DNA from: JBDRLD01 sp043813445
GTDB lineage: Bacteria; Patescibacteriota; Patescibacteriia; JACPHY01
Direction of reading: 5' to 3'
Assembly (NCBI GenBank): GCA_043813445.1
Contig: JBDRLD010000063.1
Location: 1-42,116 of the forward strand
DNA: 42,116 bases
Below, piece by piece: positions 29,989 through 37,342 of this stretch. The notes under the pieces were generated by a model. It searched no databases, was not told where the DNA came from, and worked only from the letters and a program-made list of their open reading frames with translations. Both the position numbers and the translations under genes were made by a program. The stretch's first letter is position 1. Each line of letters starts with the position of its first letter.

Positions 29989-31596
29989 ATGAGTCGAATC
30001 GAAGAGCTTCAGCGTGAGATCGAATCGCTGGAGCCGCCTGCGGACTTCGGCGATCTCGTACGGCGCGCGCTTGCAACGCGCAAGGACGTGGCACCTGAGG
30101 AGGTGTGTACGGATCATGCAGCACCATGCGCGGAGTGCGAAGCGTATTCGTTGACCGCGATCAGGTCGAGTACAGACAAAGATTGGGGTGTGATGCGCGA
30201 TTCGGCGTGGCTGTCCTGCGCCAAGAACATCCTTCTAACGTACGCCGGTGTTGGCGTGTGTGCGGCGACGGCGTTGTTTGGAAGCGGTTTATCCCCGCTG
30301 CTCTACACCCTCGGCATGGTCGTCGGTGGTGTGTCCGCACTCGTCGGCGGATGGAGAAGGAATCGCGACCACAATCGTGTAAACGGAGTAAAAGGATCAC
30401 CTGTCCAAGCGGGGTTCTTTTGCGGGGGATTCACGATCGTGAATCTCCTCGCGCCGATCTGGTTCTGGTACCGGCCGATCTGTCTCGGGCTGCACAAGCT
30501 CGGGCATGGCTGGCAGCGGGTGAAGGCGTGGTTCAAGCGGCGGTTCGTGGACGACTGCGACGAGTGCCGGAAGTGGCGCATGCAGGCGGGCGGGAAGGAA
30601 CAATTCGGTCTGAAGCTGCTCACTGGCCTGCTCGTGAATGGCGGTGTGATGATGATGTTGACATGTCTGGCTACAGGTCTGATTTTGGGGATGAGCGAGA
30701 ATAGCGTCGATGTTTACTCCTTGATCTTTTCGCTCGGAACCTTGACAGCATTCATCGGGATTTTCATCGGAATAAAATGTGGTGTCGATTGCACGATGGC
30801 CATGATGGCGCCGTGGCGAGCATTGCGCCACCTCATCCGTTCCTGCTTCGGCCTGCGATACGTGTTCCATCGACACCTGCACGAGCGATCGGCTGCGAAA
30901 GAGATCGACACCATCGCGGCGCGACTGCAGAGCGAGGTGAGCGATGAGGATCTCCGGGTGCTCATTCGGCAGTACCTCAGCGATGAGCTGATCTGCGCCA
31001 CGCGCGATCGCCTAATCGGCGACGACAGCACGTACGCGCGGCTGGCCGCGGCTACCGCGCAGTACATCGCGCGCGCCAAGATGCGGCTCGAGCAGTACGC
31101 GGCATTCGAAGCGAGCGAGGACCCGGTGATCCGCGAGCAGAGTGCGCAGCTCAGCAGCAGCGTCGAGCAGTTCCTTGGCGAGAACGAAGCGTGTCGGCAG
31201 GTGCTCGAGGAGTACCGCGCAATGGTCGCCGCGAAGTTTGCCGAGCTCGAAGCGCAGATCGGAAACGTGGACGAGCGCATGCAGTTCCTCGCGATCGCTC
31301 GCGATACGGACGCGTTGCTCGCCGACGGCAAGGATCACGCGCGACTCGTGCGCGAGGCCGTCGTCTCGCTGACGTGCGAGCTTTTCCGGGCCACCGCGGC
31401 CATCCGAGCGGCCATCGACGCCGCGCTCGCGCGTGCGAAGAGCGAGACCGAAGTGGAAGTCGCAGCGGCTTCGAACGAAGTGCTCGCGTTCGCCGTGCTA
31501 CGCAACACAGCGCAGCACCTGCGCGGCAGCATGGACAATGCCCCAGCCGAGGCCGAGCAGCGCCCCGCGCCCCAGGCCCAGCCCGTGGCGCAGTAG
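29989..31596 (+). CDS. Polytopic membrane protein with Cys motifs and coiled-coil C-terminus
   Basis: 535 residues from the ATG at 29989 (AAGGAG 8 nt upstream). Order: helical start (SRIEELQREIESLE), a CAEC motif (DHAAPCAECEAY), two membrane helices (ILLTYAGVGVCAATALFGSGL and LYTLGMVVGGVSALVGG), a third amphipathic to membrane segment (GFFCGGFTIVNLLAPIWFWY), a second CDEC motif (VDDCDECRKW), two more helices (LLVNGGVMMMLTCLATGLILG and LIFSLGTLTAFIGIFIGIKCG), then about 240 residues of charged helix likely to form coiled coils. The two CxEC motifs could bind metal. Not recognised. First gene of a two-gene operon. Confidence 0.78.
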   Translation: MSRIEELQREIESLEPPADFGDLVRRALATRKDVAPEEVCTDHAAPCAECEAYSLTAIRSSTDKDWGVMRDSAWLSCAKNILLTYAGVGVCAATALFGSGLSPLLYTLGMVVGGVSALVGGWRRNRDHNRVNGVKGSPVQAGFFCGGFTIVNLLAPIWFWYRPICLGLHKLGHGWQRVKAWFKRRFVDDCDECRKWRMQAGGKEQFGLKLLTGLLVNGGVMMMLTCLATGLILGMSENSVDVYSLIFSLGTLTAFIGIFIGIKCGVDCTMAMMAPWRALRHLIRSCFGLRYVFHRHLHERSAAKEIDTIAARLQSEVSDEDLRVLIRQYLSDELICATRDRLIGDDSTYARLAAATAQYIARAKMRLEQYAAFEASEDPVIREQSAQLSSSVEQFLGENEACRQVLEEYRAMVAAKFAELEAQIGNVDERMQFLAIARDTDALLADGKDHARLVREAVVSLTCELFRATAAIRAAIDAALARAKSETEVEVAAASNEVLAFAVLRNTAQHLRGSMDNAPAEAEQRPAPQAQPVAQ

Positions 31597-31637
31597 GCAC
31601 CTCGACGACCAAGCGCAACACCGACCATGGAGAGGAC

Positions 31638-31982
31638 ATGACCAAAACAGTATACCTCCTCGCACGACTGAACATCACCGGTCCCGTGCCGGTGGTGAGC
31701 GAGGTATTGATTTCGTGGAATCACCCGGCGGAGATGATCGAGGTAAGTCGTGGTTCTTTCTACGTAATCGTCTGGTCGATTGACAGCAAGGATGCGCCGG
31801 ATGCATTCGATCGCCTACGCCGTATCGTGTTCGAACGTAATGATCTCGCGTGGGCGCGGCCGTACCTCGAGGAAGAGGGTGAAGTACCGGAAGTAGTGGC
31901 GTTGCGCCATCGGTGCCTCAGCTCCACGGCCAAGCACCTCGTTGCGGTGGCGCGCTCGTTCCTTGAGTGTGTAAATCTGTAG
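31638..31982 (+). CDS. Small soluble protein of unknown function
   Basis: 114 residues from the ATG at 31638, with GGAG about 5 nt upstream. Mixed alpha/beta sequence (TKTVYLLARLNI...VVSEVLISWNHPAEMIEVSRGSFYVIVWSID). It lies 41 bp after the membrane protein gene and before a terminator, so both are probably one operon. The reading frame stays open upstream into the previous gene, but the start signal is here. Confidence 0.7.
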   Translation: MTKTVYLLARLNITGPVPVVSEVLISWNHPAEMIEVSRGSFYVIVWSIDSKDAPDAFDRLRRIVFERNDLAWARPYLEEEGEVPEVVALRHRCLSSTAKHLVAVARSFLECVNL

Positions 31983-32012
31983 CGCAAGCGCAGCGCGATC
32001 AGACAAATCAGG

Positions 32013-32038
32013 ACGACCCCTACTCACATGGGGGTCGT
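32013..32038 (+). terminator. Terminator after the 29989-31982 operon
   Basis: Stem ACGACCCC / GGGGTCGT, 10-nt loop, followed by TTCATTTTTC. Confidence 0.8.
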
Positions 32039-32056
32039 TTCATTTTTCACCAATAG

Positions 32057-32089
32057 CAAAAGCTCCCCATGCGAGATGGGGAGCTTTTG
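32057..32089 (-). terminator. Terminator after tRNA-Glu
   Basis: Perfect 14-bp stem CAAAAGCTCCCCAT / ATGGGGAGCTTTTG, 5-nt loop. Symmetric. Confidence 0.85.
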
Positions 32090-32093
32090 CTAT

Positions 32094-32165
32094 TGACCCC
32101 ACCGGGAATCGAACCCGGATTTCAAGGATGAAAACCTTGCGTCCTGACCACTAGACGATGGGGCC
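32094..32165 (-). tRNA. tRNA-Glu (anticodon TTC)
   Basis: Acceptor GGCCCCA/TGGGGTC, anticodon loop TTTTCAT, T-arm CCGGG-TTCGATT-CCCGG. CCA is not encoded. Its first 22 nt, plus 3 nt upstream, are duplicated at 32451-32475. Confidence 0.95.
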
Positions 32166-32475
32166 GGAGTACGTACCCTCCTTTAAAGCCTTTCGAAGCA
32201 TTCCAGAGTTTTTAATAAGACGTTCTCGTTGCAGCGCTTCCTTTTTTGTGTCGTGTTCTTCCTGGTAGATGAGCGTATATGGGCGATGTGGTTTTGTCGA
32301 TTGAACTTTTCCTGCATTGTGTTCTCGAAGACGACGGGCGACATCATTTGTTTCCCCGATGTAAAGTGTTTTATTGGAGACGCTCTGTAGTACGTACACG
32401 AAATTCAACATAGGTGCGTCTCAGGCGTAGCCTGACCCGGCTACGCCGGGCTGACCACTAGACGATGGGGCCGGA
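32144..32475 (-). mobile_element. Small GIY-YIG element inserted at tRNA-Glu
   Basis: A 25-bp direct repeat (32144-32168 and 32451-32475), identical in both copies, spans from 3 nt before the tRNA 5' end into its D-loop. Between the copies are 282 bp that hold a 9-bp hairpin GGCGTAGCC / GGCTACGCC (32424-32447) and a GIY-YIG gene. The gene stop codon lies within the tRNA copy. The layout reads as insertion into tRNA-Glu with duplication of the target, leaving an intact tRNA downstream. Confidence 0.7.
32151..32411 (-). CDS. GIY-YIG endonuclease-domain protein
   Basis: 86 residues, a bare GIY-YIG nuclease domain of the UvrC/URI type. The motif appears as FVYVLQSVSNKTLYIGETND (VYVLQ...LYIGET). 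ARRLREHN carries the conserved Arg and the catalytic-region His-Asn, with RPYTLIYQEEHDTKKEA and the Glu motif following. The last five codons (S-G-P-I-V) and the stop are read from the 5' end of tRNA-Glu. No Shine-Dalgarno is seen. The gene is AT-richer than its surroundings. Such small GIY-YIG genes are very common in Patescibacteria; known relatives are homing or repair nucleases. Here its place between tRNA repeats suggests it drives its own insertion (inference). Confidence 0.88.
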   Translation of the reverse strand: MLNFVYVLQSVSNKTLYIGETNDVARRLREHNAGKVQSTKPHRPYTLIYQEEHDTKKEALQRERLIKNSGMLRKALKEGTYSGPIV

Positions 32476-32529
32476 AGAGTTGACAAGTTGAGAATGGATA
32501 GTTGATAGTTGCAGGACAGGCACAGGAAC

Positions 32530-32558
32530 AGCAAACCACATACAATACACTACGTCAA
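32530..32558 (-). promoter_or_regulatory. Possible ancestral promoter of tRNA-Glu
   Basis: Minus-strand TTGACG (32558-32553), 17-nt spacer, TTTGCT (32535-32530). It lies about 45 bp before the duplicated tRNA 5' fragment, so it would now transcribe the fragment, the GIY-YIG gene and then intact tRNA-Glu. Confidence 0.4.
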
Positions 32559-32578
32559 TCATGGTAGCATGGTCGTAC

Positions 32579-33841
32579 ATGGGAGAGAAACAGACCATTC
32601 GCGTTCTCGGAATTGAGTCGTCATGCGATGAAACCGCGGCGGCCATTGTTCATGTTGCACGAACAAGGGATCGCGGGCGTTGGCGGTATGCGTTTGACGT
32701 GCGGTCGAATGTTGTTGCATCGCAGGTGAAGACGCACGCGAAGTACGGAGGCGTCGTTCCGGAAATCGCGGCACGCGCACATGTGGAGGCCATTATTCCG
32801 GTCATCGATGAGGCGGTTGGGCTACGGAAGTTCGACGCGGTTGCGGTGACGTCCGGGCCTGGTCTCGTCACATCGCTTGCGGTGGGCGTGGAGACTGCAC
32901 GGACCATCGCGTTCGCGCGTCAGCTCCCGGTCATCGGGGTGAATCATATTGAGGGTCATATCCTCTCTGCCCTACTCAAGCCAGGCAGAGAGGAACAAGG
33001 AACAGGAAATAGAAGACAAGAAACTCAGCACGTTCCCATGTCCCATGTCTCTTATCCCATGTTCCCTACAGTTTGTCTCGTCGTCTCAGGCGGTCATACC
33101 GAGCTGCTGCTGATGCGGGGATGGGGGAAGTACGAGCTGATTGGCGCGACACGGGATGATGCGGTTGGTGAAGCGTTCGATAAGGTGGCAAAGCTGCTCG
33201 GCCTCGGGTATCCGGGCGGGCCAATCGTATCGCAGCGTGCGGCGCAGGGCGATGCAGCGGCGTTTGATCTTCCGCGACCGATGATGGATTCGGATGACTT
33301 TGATTTTTCGTTCTCTGGGTTGAAGACTGCGGTGCGTTACATGATTTCTCCACCTCCTGCGAGGAGGGGGAGAGTAAGAGGGGGTCGTGCGCGAGCAGTC
33401 ATCTCTGAGCGTAATCGAATCGTCAACAATACCACCCCCTCTCACTCCCCCTGCGGGGCAAGGGGAGAACCGTCCGAGGCGGAAGGGGGGGAACAAGTTG
33501 GGACGCCCAAACGCCGGAAAGAGGTCTCCGATATCTGCGCGAGCTTCCAGCAAGCGGCTGTCGATGTGCTCGTGGCGAAGACGGTGCGCGCGGCGCGGGA
33601 GTTTGGCGCGAAGGCCGTGCTGCTTGGTGGGGGCGTGGCGGCGAATACGCAACTCCGTCATCAACTCGGCAATGCGCTGCAGCAAGAGATACCAGCTATC
33701 ACCTATCACCTATCAACTATCAATTACTGCGGTGATAACGCGGCCATGATCGCCGCGGCAGGTGGTGTGCGGCTCCTCTCGGGACAGCAGACGCCATGGA
33801 AACGACTTGATGTAAATCCGAATTGGGAGTTAGGGAGGTAA
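32579..33841 (+). CDS. tsaD: tRNA N6-threonylcarbamoyladenosine transferase TsaD with three repeat insertions
   Basis: 420 residues against about 340 normally. TsaD transfers threonylcarbamoyl to A37 of ANN-decoding tRNAs. Conserved parts: RVLGIESSCDETAAAIV, TSGPGLVTSL, metal-binding HIEGH (H123, H127), VVSGGHTELL, FDKVAKLLGLGYPGGP, DFSFSGLKTAV, LLGGGVAANTQLR, CGDNAAMIAAAG. Insertions: residues about 135-162 (after LLKP), 257-313 (after VRYM) and 374-382 (YHLSTINY). Each is encoded by a repeat family also found elsewhere in the window, and each lies between conserved blocks. A -10 like TAGCAT ends 8 nt before the ATG at 32579, suggesting a leaderless message. Confidence 0.95.
   Translation: MGEKQTIRVLGIESSCDETAAAIVHVARTRDRGRWRYAFDVRSNVVASQVKTHAKYGGVVPEIAARAHVEAIIPVIDEAVGLRKFDAVAVTSGPGLVTSLAVGVETARTIAFARQLPVIGVNHIEGHILSALLKPGREEQGTGNRRQETQHVPMSHVSYPMFPTVCLVVSGGHTELLLMRGWGKYELIGATRDDAVGEAFDKVAKLLGLGYPGGPIVSQRAAQGDAAAFDLPRPMMDSDDFDFSFSGLKTAVRYMISPPPARRGRVRGGRARAVISERNRIVNNTTPSHSPCGARGEPSEAEGGEQVGTPKRRKEVSDICASFQQAAVDVLVAKTVRAAREFGAKAVLLGGGVAANTQLRHQLGNALQQEIPAITYHLSTINYCGDNAAMIAAAGGVRLLSGQQTPWKRLDVNPNWELGR
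32985..33072. repeat. In-frame GGAACAGGAA / CCCATGTCCC repeat within tsaD
   Basis: Purine-rich near-repeats (GGAACAAGGAACAGGAA, AGAAGACAAGAAAC) followed by CCCATGTCCCATGTC and CCCATGTTCCC. tsaE has a similar stretch (GAATAGAGAACAGAGAACAA) at 34122-34146. Confidence 0.65.
33353..33495. repeat. Inverted pair of C-rich repeat units in frame within tsaD
   Basis: A reverse-oriented unit (GAGGGGGAGAGTAAGAGG, from 33363) and a forward unit (ACCCCCTCTCACTCCCCC, from 33433) face each other about 50 bp apart. This gives the insert a transposon-like symmetry. The frame remains open throughout. Confidence 0.7.
33696..33727. repeat. In-frame CTATCACCTATCAACTATCA repeat within tsaD
   Basis: Reverse-complement relative of the GATAGTTGATAGTTGA family in truB, trmD and 32479-32513. 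It encodes YHLSTIN, close to the peptides YQLSTLN (TruB) and QLSNIKY (TrmD). Confidence 0.7.
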
Positions 33842-33903
33842 CCATGTGCTGATCGTGGATTGAGTTCCTCCGAAATGCGATCAGTACGGCAAAACTATTC
33901 CAC

Positions 33904-34455
33904 ATGAAAGAGAAATACACGAGCCACAGCGAAGAGGAGACTATGCGGATCGCGGCAACGCTTGCGGCCGAGCTTCATGGTGGCGAGGTGGTGCTGCTCG
34001 AGGGGGAGCTTGGTGCGGGGAAGTCTGTGTTTGTTCGTGGGCTCGCGCACGCGCTCGGTGTCACGCACCGCATGCCAAGCCCCACCTTTGTGCTTATGCG
34101 CGTGTACGGAATGAAACAGACGGAGAATAGAGAACAGAGAACAAAGAATCGGATCCCCACCCCCTCTCACTCCCCCTCCCGGCGGGAGGAGGAGAAAAGA
34201 AAGTGTTCCATGTCCACCAGCCATTCCTTCGCTCAGTCGCTTCGTTATTTCATCCACGTCGACGCGTACCGTGTGAACGACGCGCAGGAGCTTGATGCAA
34301 TCGGCCTACGCGAGTGGCTTGGCCGTGAAGATGCGATTGTCGCCATCGAGTGGGGCGAGCGTGTAGCACCGACATTACGCGACATACGTATTATCCAAGT
34401 CCTCCTGTCCATTGGACGCACGGCGGAAATGCGGAGCATTCACATCGTGCGGTAA
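33904..34455 (+). CDS. tsaE: tRNA t6A biosynthesis ATPase TsaE with a repeat insertion
   Basis: 183 residues against about 140-155 normally. TsaE is the P-loop ATPase partner of TsaD/TsaB in making t6A. Motifs: Walker A EGELGAGKS, SPTFVLMRVY, HVDAYRV, and the Walker-B-like IVAIEWGERV. Residues about 70-115, between SPTF...VYG and FIHVDAYR, are inserted; they are encoded by a GAGAACAGAGAACAA stretch and a CCCCTCTCACTCCCCCTCCC unit. The gene is 62 bp downstream of tsaD, so the two are probably co-transcribed. TsaB is not in the window. Confidence 0.93.
   Translation: MKEKYTSHSEEETMRIAATLAAELHGGEVVLLEGELGAGKSVFVRGLAHALGVTHRMPSPTFVLMRVYGMKQTENREQRTKNRIPTPSHSPSRREEEKRKCSMSTSHSFAQSLRYFIHVDAYRVNDAQELDAIGLREWLGREDAIVAIEWGERVAPTLRDIRIIQVLLSIGRTAEMRSIHIVR
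34119..34195. repeat. In-frame repeat insertion within tsaE
   Basis: The left part matches the purine-rich tsaD insert in style. The right part (34155-34191) is a CACCCCCTCTCACTCCCCC unit shared with tsaD, truB and the 29740-29909 element. Confidence 0.7.
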
Positions 34456-34628
34456 TTGTGGTAGCGTACAAACGAGCCGTTCAGTAGATTACGGCGATGC
34501 ACGAGGAGATGTTGACGGACAAAGAGCTCGATGATGAGCATATTGGGTTTATTTGGCGCGCGTTTGTACTACCGAGAGCACACACTGCCGCGAGCGGGTG
34601 AGTAGGAGGGTCAGCAAAGAGGAATGGA

Positions 34629-34659
34629 AAGCGGCCCCCGAATATGTCGGGGGCCGCTT
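34629..34659 (-). terminator. Terminator after the 34675-35548 operon
   Basis: Perfect 13-bp stem AAGCGGCCCCCGA / TCGGGGGCCGCTT, 5-nt loop. The 34456-34628 stretch beyond has no gene I can support. Confidence 0.8.
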
Positions 34660-34674
34660 CAGCACACGTGTGCA

Positions 34675-34971
34675 CTAGGACGTGCGTGGGTTTCTTCGCT
34701 GGAGTTCAGCGAGTGCCTTGCGGATTGTGCGGCAGAATTCTTCGTAGCTCCTGTTGCCGTCTTGAAATATCGTGCGGAGCTGATCCGTTGAGAGCTGTTC
34801 CAGAGTGCGCTCCTCCTCGTCATCGAAGTCCGATTCGAGTCGGAAGGTGTCGCGGATGGTTTCACGCCAGATGGGCAGGAGCACCTCCTCGAGTGTCGTG
34901 CTCGTCCCGGAAGCCAGCAGCACTGTTGCTGCGCGCTTCAAGCCATACTGCCAAACACCGCGTGCGTTCAT
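34675..34971 (-). CDS. Small helical protein, paralog of the 34989-35270 product
   Basis: 98 residues, ATG at 34971 with GGGGGAG 2 nt upstream. It aligns along its length with the preceding gene product: VWQYGLKRAATVLLASGTSTTLEEVLLPIWRETI versus TWKDGLRTAARTLAVSSAPIEETLFPIWRAMI; then DFDDEEERTLEQLSTDQLRTIF versus GFTDEEGGAFSAMPDVDVLAIF; then NRSYEEFCRTIRKALAELQRR versus TYSFDAFCGVARDAFEILARR. No family recognised. Third gene of the operon led by the DksA/TraR-like gene. Confidence 0.75.
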   Translation of the reverse strand: MNARGVWQYGLKRAATVLLASGTSTTLEEVLLPIWRETIRDTFRLESDFDDEEERTLEQLSTDQLRTIFQDGNRSYEEFCRTIRKALAELQRRNPRTS

Positions 34972-34988
34972 CGCTCCCCCTGTTATCC

Positions 34989-35270
34989 TTAGCCGCGATG
35001 GCGGCGTGCAAGTATCTCGAATGCATCCCGGGCGACTCCGCAGAATGCATCGAAGCTGTAGGTTCCGGTGAATATGGCCAGCACATCAACGTCGGGCATC
35101 GCGGAGAATGCACCCCCCTCTTCATCGGTGAATCCTGGCCCTGCCTGGAGCATTGTCAGGATCATCGCGCGCCAGATCGGAAAGAGCGTTTCCTCGATCG
35201 GTGCGGAGGATACCGCGAGCGTGCGAGCAGCGGTTCGAAGGCCGTCCTTCCAGGTGGTACGCAGGGTCAT
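34989..35270 (-). CDS. Small helical protein, paralog of the 34675-34971 product
   Basis: 93 residues, ATG at 35270 behind GGAGGG; the start overlaps the stop of the DksA/TraR-like gene by ATGA, so translation is coupled. It is a tandem duplicate of the next gene, sharing the GL(K/R)xAA, EE(V/T)L(L/F)PIWR, DEE and FC motifs. The product looks cytosolic and all-alpha. Function unknown. Confidence 0.75.
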   Translation of the reverse strand: MTLRTTWKDGLRTAARTLAVSSAPIEETLFPIWRAMILTMLQAGPGFTDEEGGAFSAMPDVDVLAIFTGTYSFDAFCGVARDAFEILARRHRG

Positions 35271-35548
35271 GTTTCCCTCCGCTCGTATCGCTCCTGGCAC
35301 ACAACGCATCGCGTTGCGGATGGTCGTGCGAACATTCGGTCGTCGCCAATGGGCTCCTCGCAGTCCTCGCAGATGCAATGGCGCTCTTCGTCGATTCGGG
35401 CGAGCGCGCGGCGAACTTGTGGGAGTGCGATGTTGATCTTGTGTGCGAGGCGGATCGGAGCGAGATACTCGCGTGCGATTTCGGCGGTGATGGCTCGCTC
35501 TCGTTCGAGAAGGAACGAGCGCGGTTCGCCACGTTGTGATGCGGCCAC
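35267..35548 (-). CDS. DksA/TraR-type C4 zinc-finger protein
   Basis: 93 residues from the GTG at 35548 (GGAGG 4 nt upstream). A helical first half (LLERERAITAEIAREYLAPIRLAHKINIALPQVRRALARIDE) leads to a C4 zinc finger CEDC...CVVC (ICEDCEEPIGDDRMFARPSATRCVVCQERYE). This matches TraR/DksA proteins, which enter the RNA polymerase secondary channel and modulate transcription. The coiled coil is shorter than in DksA, as in TraR, and the DxxDxA tip is not obvious. It leads an operon with two paralogs of unknown function and has its own promoter. Confidence 0.85.
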   Translation of the reverse strand: MAASQRGEPRSFLLERERAITAEIAREYLAPIRLAHKINIALPQVRRALARIDEERHCICEDCEEPIGDDRMFARPSATRCVVCQERYERRET

Positions 35549-35598
35549 GACTCCTCCCTTTGTGAAAGATCTATTCGCTGACAGTGAGCTATCTGGGC

Positions 35599-35627
35599 AG
35601 CATAGCAGCACCCTTCCGGGATGTCAA
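35599..35627 (-). promoter_or_regulatory. Sigma70-type promoter for the DksA/TraR-like operon
   Basis: Minus-strand TTGACA (35627-35622), 17-nt spacer, TATGCT (35604-35599). Confidence 0.8.
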
Positions 35628-35656
35628 GGTCCGTACAGTTAACACTAAACATGGTG

Positions 35657-35685
35657 TTGACAGCATTTTTGGCTTGTGGTACGGT
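35657..35685 (+). promoter_or_regulatory. Sigma70-type promoter for the 35731-36036 gene
   Basis: TTGACA (35657-35662), 17-nt spacer, TACGGT (35680-35685). The two -35 boxes of this divergent pair are only 29 bp apart. Confidence 0.8.
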
Positions 35686-35730
35686 GCATCTGCTCAGTCC
35701 GTGAGCATGTAATGGAGAGAGGAGACAATC

Positions 35731-36036
35731 ATGGCACAGCACGGTGCTCGCAACGCAATCGTCGATTTCGGAGAGGTCCGCGAGTGTGTGCAGGGCGCTG
35801 GCGACATCATCCGAACTGCAATTCAGGCGGCTGGGGGTACCACCGAAGAGGTGCGCCCAGGACGCCTAATCATCGATCTTCCAGGAGAGACAAGACGTGT
35901 TGAGGTGTCGATCACGGAGGACGACTACCTTCCACGCGTACTCGAGTGCTTTCAGAGAGAGGGGAGGACAATTCCCCCCACTCTCCGGCAGGTCTTCATC
36001 GAACGAGGCCTCCTCGATCCCGAGGAAGCCCCGTAG
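35731..36036 (+). CDS. Small soluble protein of unknown function
   Basis: 101 residues, ATG at 35731 with GAGAGGAG 6 nt upstream. The first half has a helix and strand (VRECVQGAGDIIRTAIQAAGG, GRLIIDLPGETRRVEVSI), the second half a helical ending (YLPRVLECFQREGRTIPPTLRQVFIERGLLD). No family recognised. It is monocistronic, with its own promoter and terminator, and divergent from the DksA/TraR-like operon, from which it could be co-regulated through the shared intergenic region. Confidence 0.72.
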   Translation: MAQHGARNAIVDFGEVRECVQGAGDIIRTAIQAAGGTTEEVRPGRLIIDLPGETRRVEVSITEDDYLPRVLECFQREGRTIPPTLRQVFIERGLLDPEEAP

Positions 36037-36053
36037 TATGTGTGCGAAGATGA

Positions 36054-36075
36054 CAGGTCATGATCCCATGACCTG
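36054..36075 (+). terminator. Terminator for the 35731 gene, overlapping the 3' end of 36058-37341
   Basis: Perfect stem CAGGTCATG / CATGACCTG followed by CTTTATTTTTTGG. The same hairpin encodes the last residues (Q-V-M-G-S) of the convergent gene. Confidence 0.8.
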
Positions 36076-37341
36076 CTTTATTTTTTGGACTAGTTCCTGG
36101 GAGGGGGAATTAAGTTCTTCTACGGAAGTGATAATATCCGCGGCTACGTCGAGGAAGCGATTTTGTACTTTTAAGTACTTACCAACATCGTTTACATCCT
36201 GCTCGTTGAGCACTTCAAAACCAAGCAGCACCCTTGCATTCACATGCGGCATGAGCTGCTTTCGCGTTAGTGGACGTTTTCTCTCTGTGCCGGTTACGCA
36301 GCGCCTCTTCGGATCAATAATTTCGCGAATAGATATTACGTCCGCACCTGTCGTGAGTGCTCCGTCAAGTTGATCGAGGAGATTACGCTTCGCCTTATTC
36401 AACCTACGCCCCTCAGTGGCATCGAGCGATTTTTGAGTAGTGAGCTGCCAGACCATTCTGAGCACGTCAGAGTCCAGTGCTACGAAACACGAACCGGAAG
36501 TTTGCGATTTTGCGCGCCCCTCTGCAATGATTTTATCGTTATATTCTTCCCTGCTAGAATCCCGAAGCTTGAGCGTCTTTTGGTTGAGACGGAAGCGTCG
36601 ACTCCCAATCATAAGCACGAGATCCTCGCCGTGCGCGTAGTCATCTCTCGGTAGGCTGTGTGTGATAACCACGCGGTGTTCGACGCCCTTCTCTCGTGCC
36701 CATCGACGAATGAGCAACGTGATTTGGTGCTCCGATCGAATTCCAAAGTCCTCCTCATTGAGAATGTGGCCCATGAGACGTTTCTCGATTACCTCGAGCA
36801 CCTTCGTGCGGTCCGCGGGATCTTGAATGCGGATCGCTTGGAGGTATTTGAGATCTCCACTGAGCGTTTCCGCATCACCCCGCCTAATCGATCTAGTCGA
36901 CCAGTCTAGTTGTGACTTCGCAGAGGTGTAAAGCTGCTGCGCATCCTCCTCGAGCGTAGAGAGTTTCTGTTGTCCATGTTTTATGTCCTCACTGTCGGCG
37001 TCGTACTGCGCAAATGCCTCAGCATACTGCGCCTGGCTGACGTTTTCTAGTGTCGGGTCGCCATGTGTTTTTTCGAGTTCTGTGAAAAAACCAAGATGTA
37101 GGTTTGTCGCGACTTCGTGTAGAGCGGTTGCTTGGAAGACATCGAGGAATCGTGCATCAAAACCGTGTCGTACAGCTTCCTGGCGTAGCGAATCAAGATG
37201 CTGTTCGAGTTCCTGGCTGGACATTGCTTTCTCAAACAGGAAACGACGCTCGAGTTTATCGACGTCGTGCTCCCACTCCCTCCGTACTTGTTCAGGAGGG
37301 CGCTCCTTTGGCATTTCAGTGCGTCGCTGTCCTATATGCAT
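36058..37341 (-). CDS. Unknown protein downstream of the PilB-type ATPase
   Basis: 427 residues from the ATG at 37341, one base after the pilB stop (TAATATG), which suggests coupled translation. No signal peptide or membrane helix. Charged helices fill the first 200 residues (KLERRFLFEKAMSSQELEQHLDSLRQEAV...). The middle has strand-like parts (HRVVITHSLPRDD, DLVLMIGSRRFRLN), and the end is helical. No family recognised. Its position in a pilus-ATPase operon suggests a link to envelope or pilus biology, but that is only inference from context. Confidence 0.72.
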   Translation of the reverse strand: MHIGQRRTEMPKERPPEQVRREWEHDVDKLERRFLFEKAMSSQELEQHLDSLRQEAVRHGFDARFLDVFQATALHEVATNLHLGFFTELEKTHGDPTLENVSQAQYAEAFAQYDADSEDIKHGQQKLSTLEEDAQQLYTSAKSQLDWSTRSIRRGDAETLSGDLKYLQAIRIQDPADRTKVLEVIEKRLMGHILNEEDFGIRSEHQITLLIRRWAREKGVEHRVVITHSLPRDDYAHGEDLVLMIGSRRFRLNQKTLKLRDSSREEYNDKIIAEGRAKSQTSGSCFVALDSDVLRMVWQLTTQKSLDATEGRRLNKAKRNLLDQLDGALTTGADVISIREIIDPKRRCVTGTERKRPLTRKQLMPHVNARVLLGFEVLNEQDVNDVGKYLKVQNRFLDVAADIITSVEELNSPSQELVQKIKQVMGS

Positions 37342-37342
37342 A

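Noticed and set aside
31191..31637. Upstream extension of the 31638 gene into the membrane-protein gene
   Set aside because: Overlaps a long real gene in another frame and gives an Arg-rich sequence. A Shine-Dalgarno marks the later ATG.
32479..32513. Plus-strand TTGACA promoter for tsaD
   Set aside because: The TTGACA is part of the GTTGAGAATGGATAGTT repeat and lacks a proper -10. A TAGCAT at 32565 fits the start better.
32458..32646. 62-codon minus-strand frame ending in the duplicated tRNA fragment
   Set aside because: Overlaps tsaD antisense. It shares the SGPIV ending only because of the tRNA duplication.
34497..34601. 34-codon plus-strand frame after tsaE (MHEEMLTDKELDDEH...)
   Set aside because: Plausible composition, but no ribosome binding site or clear promoter and nothing recognisable. 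Could be a gene remnant.
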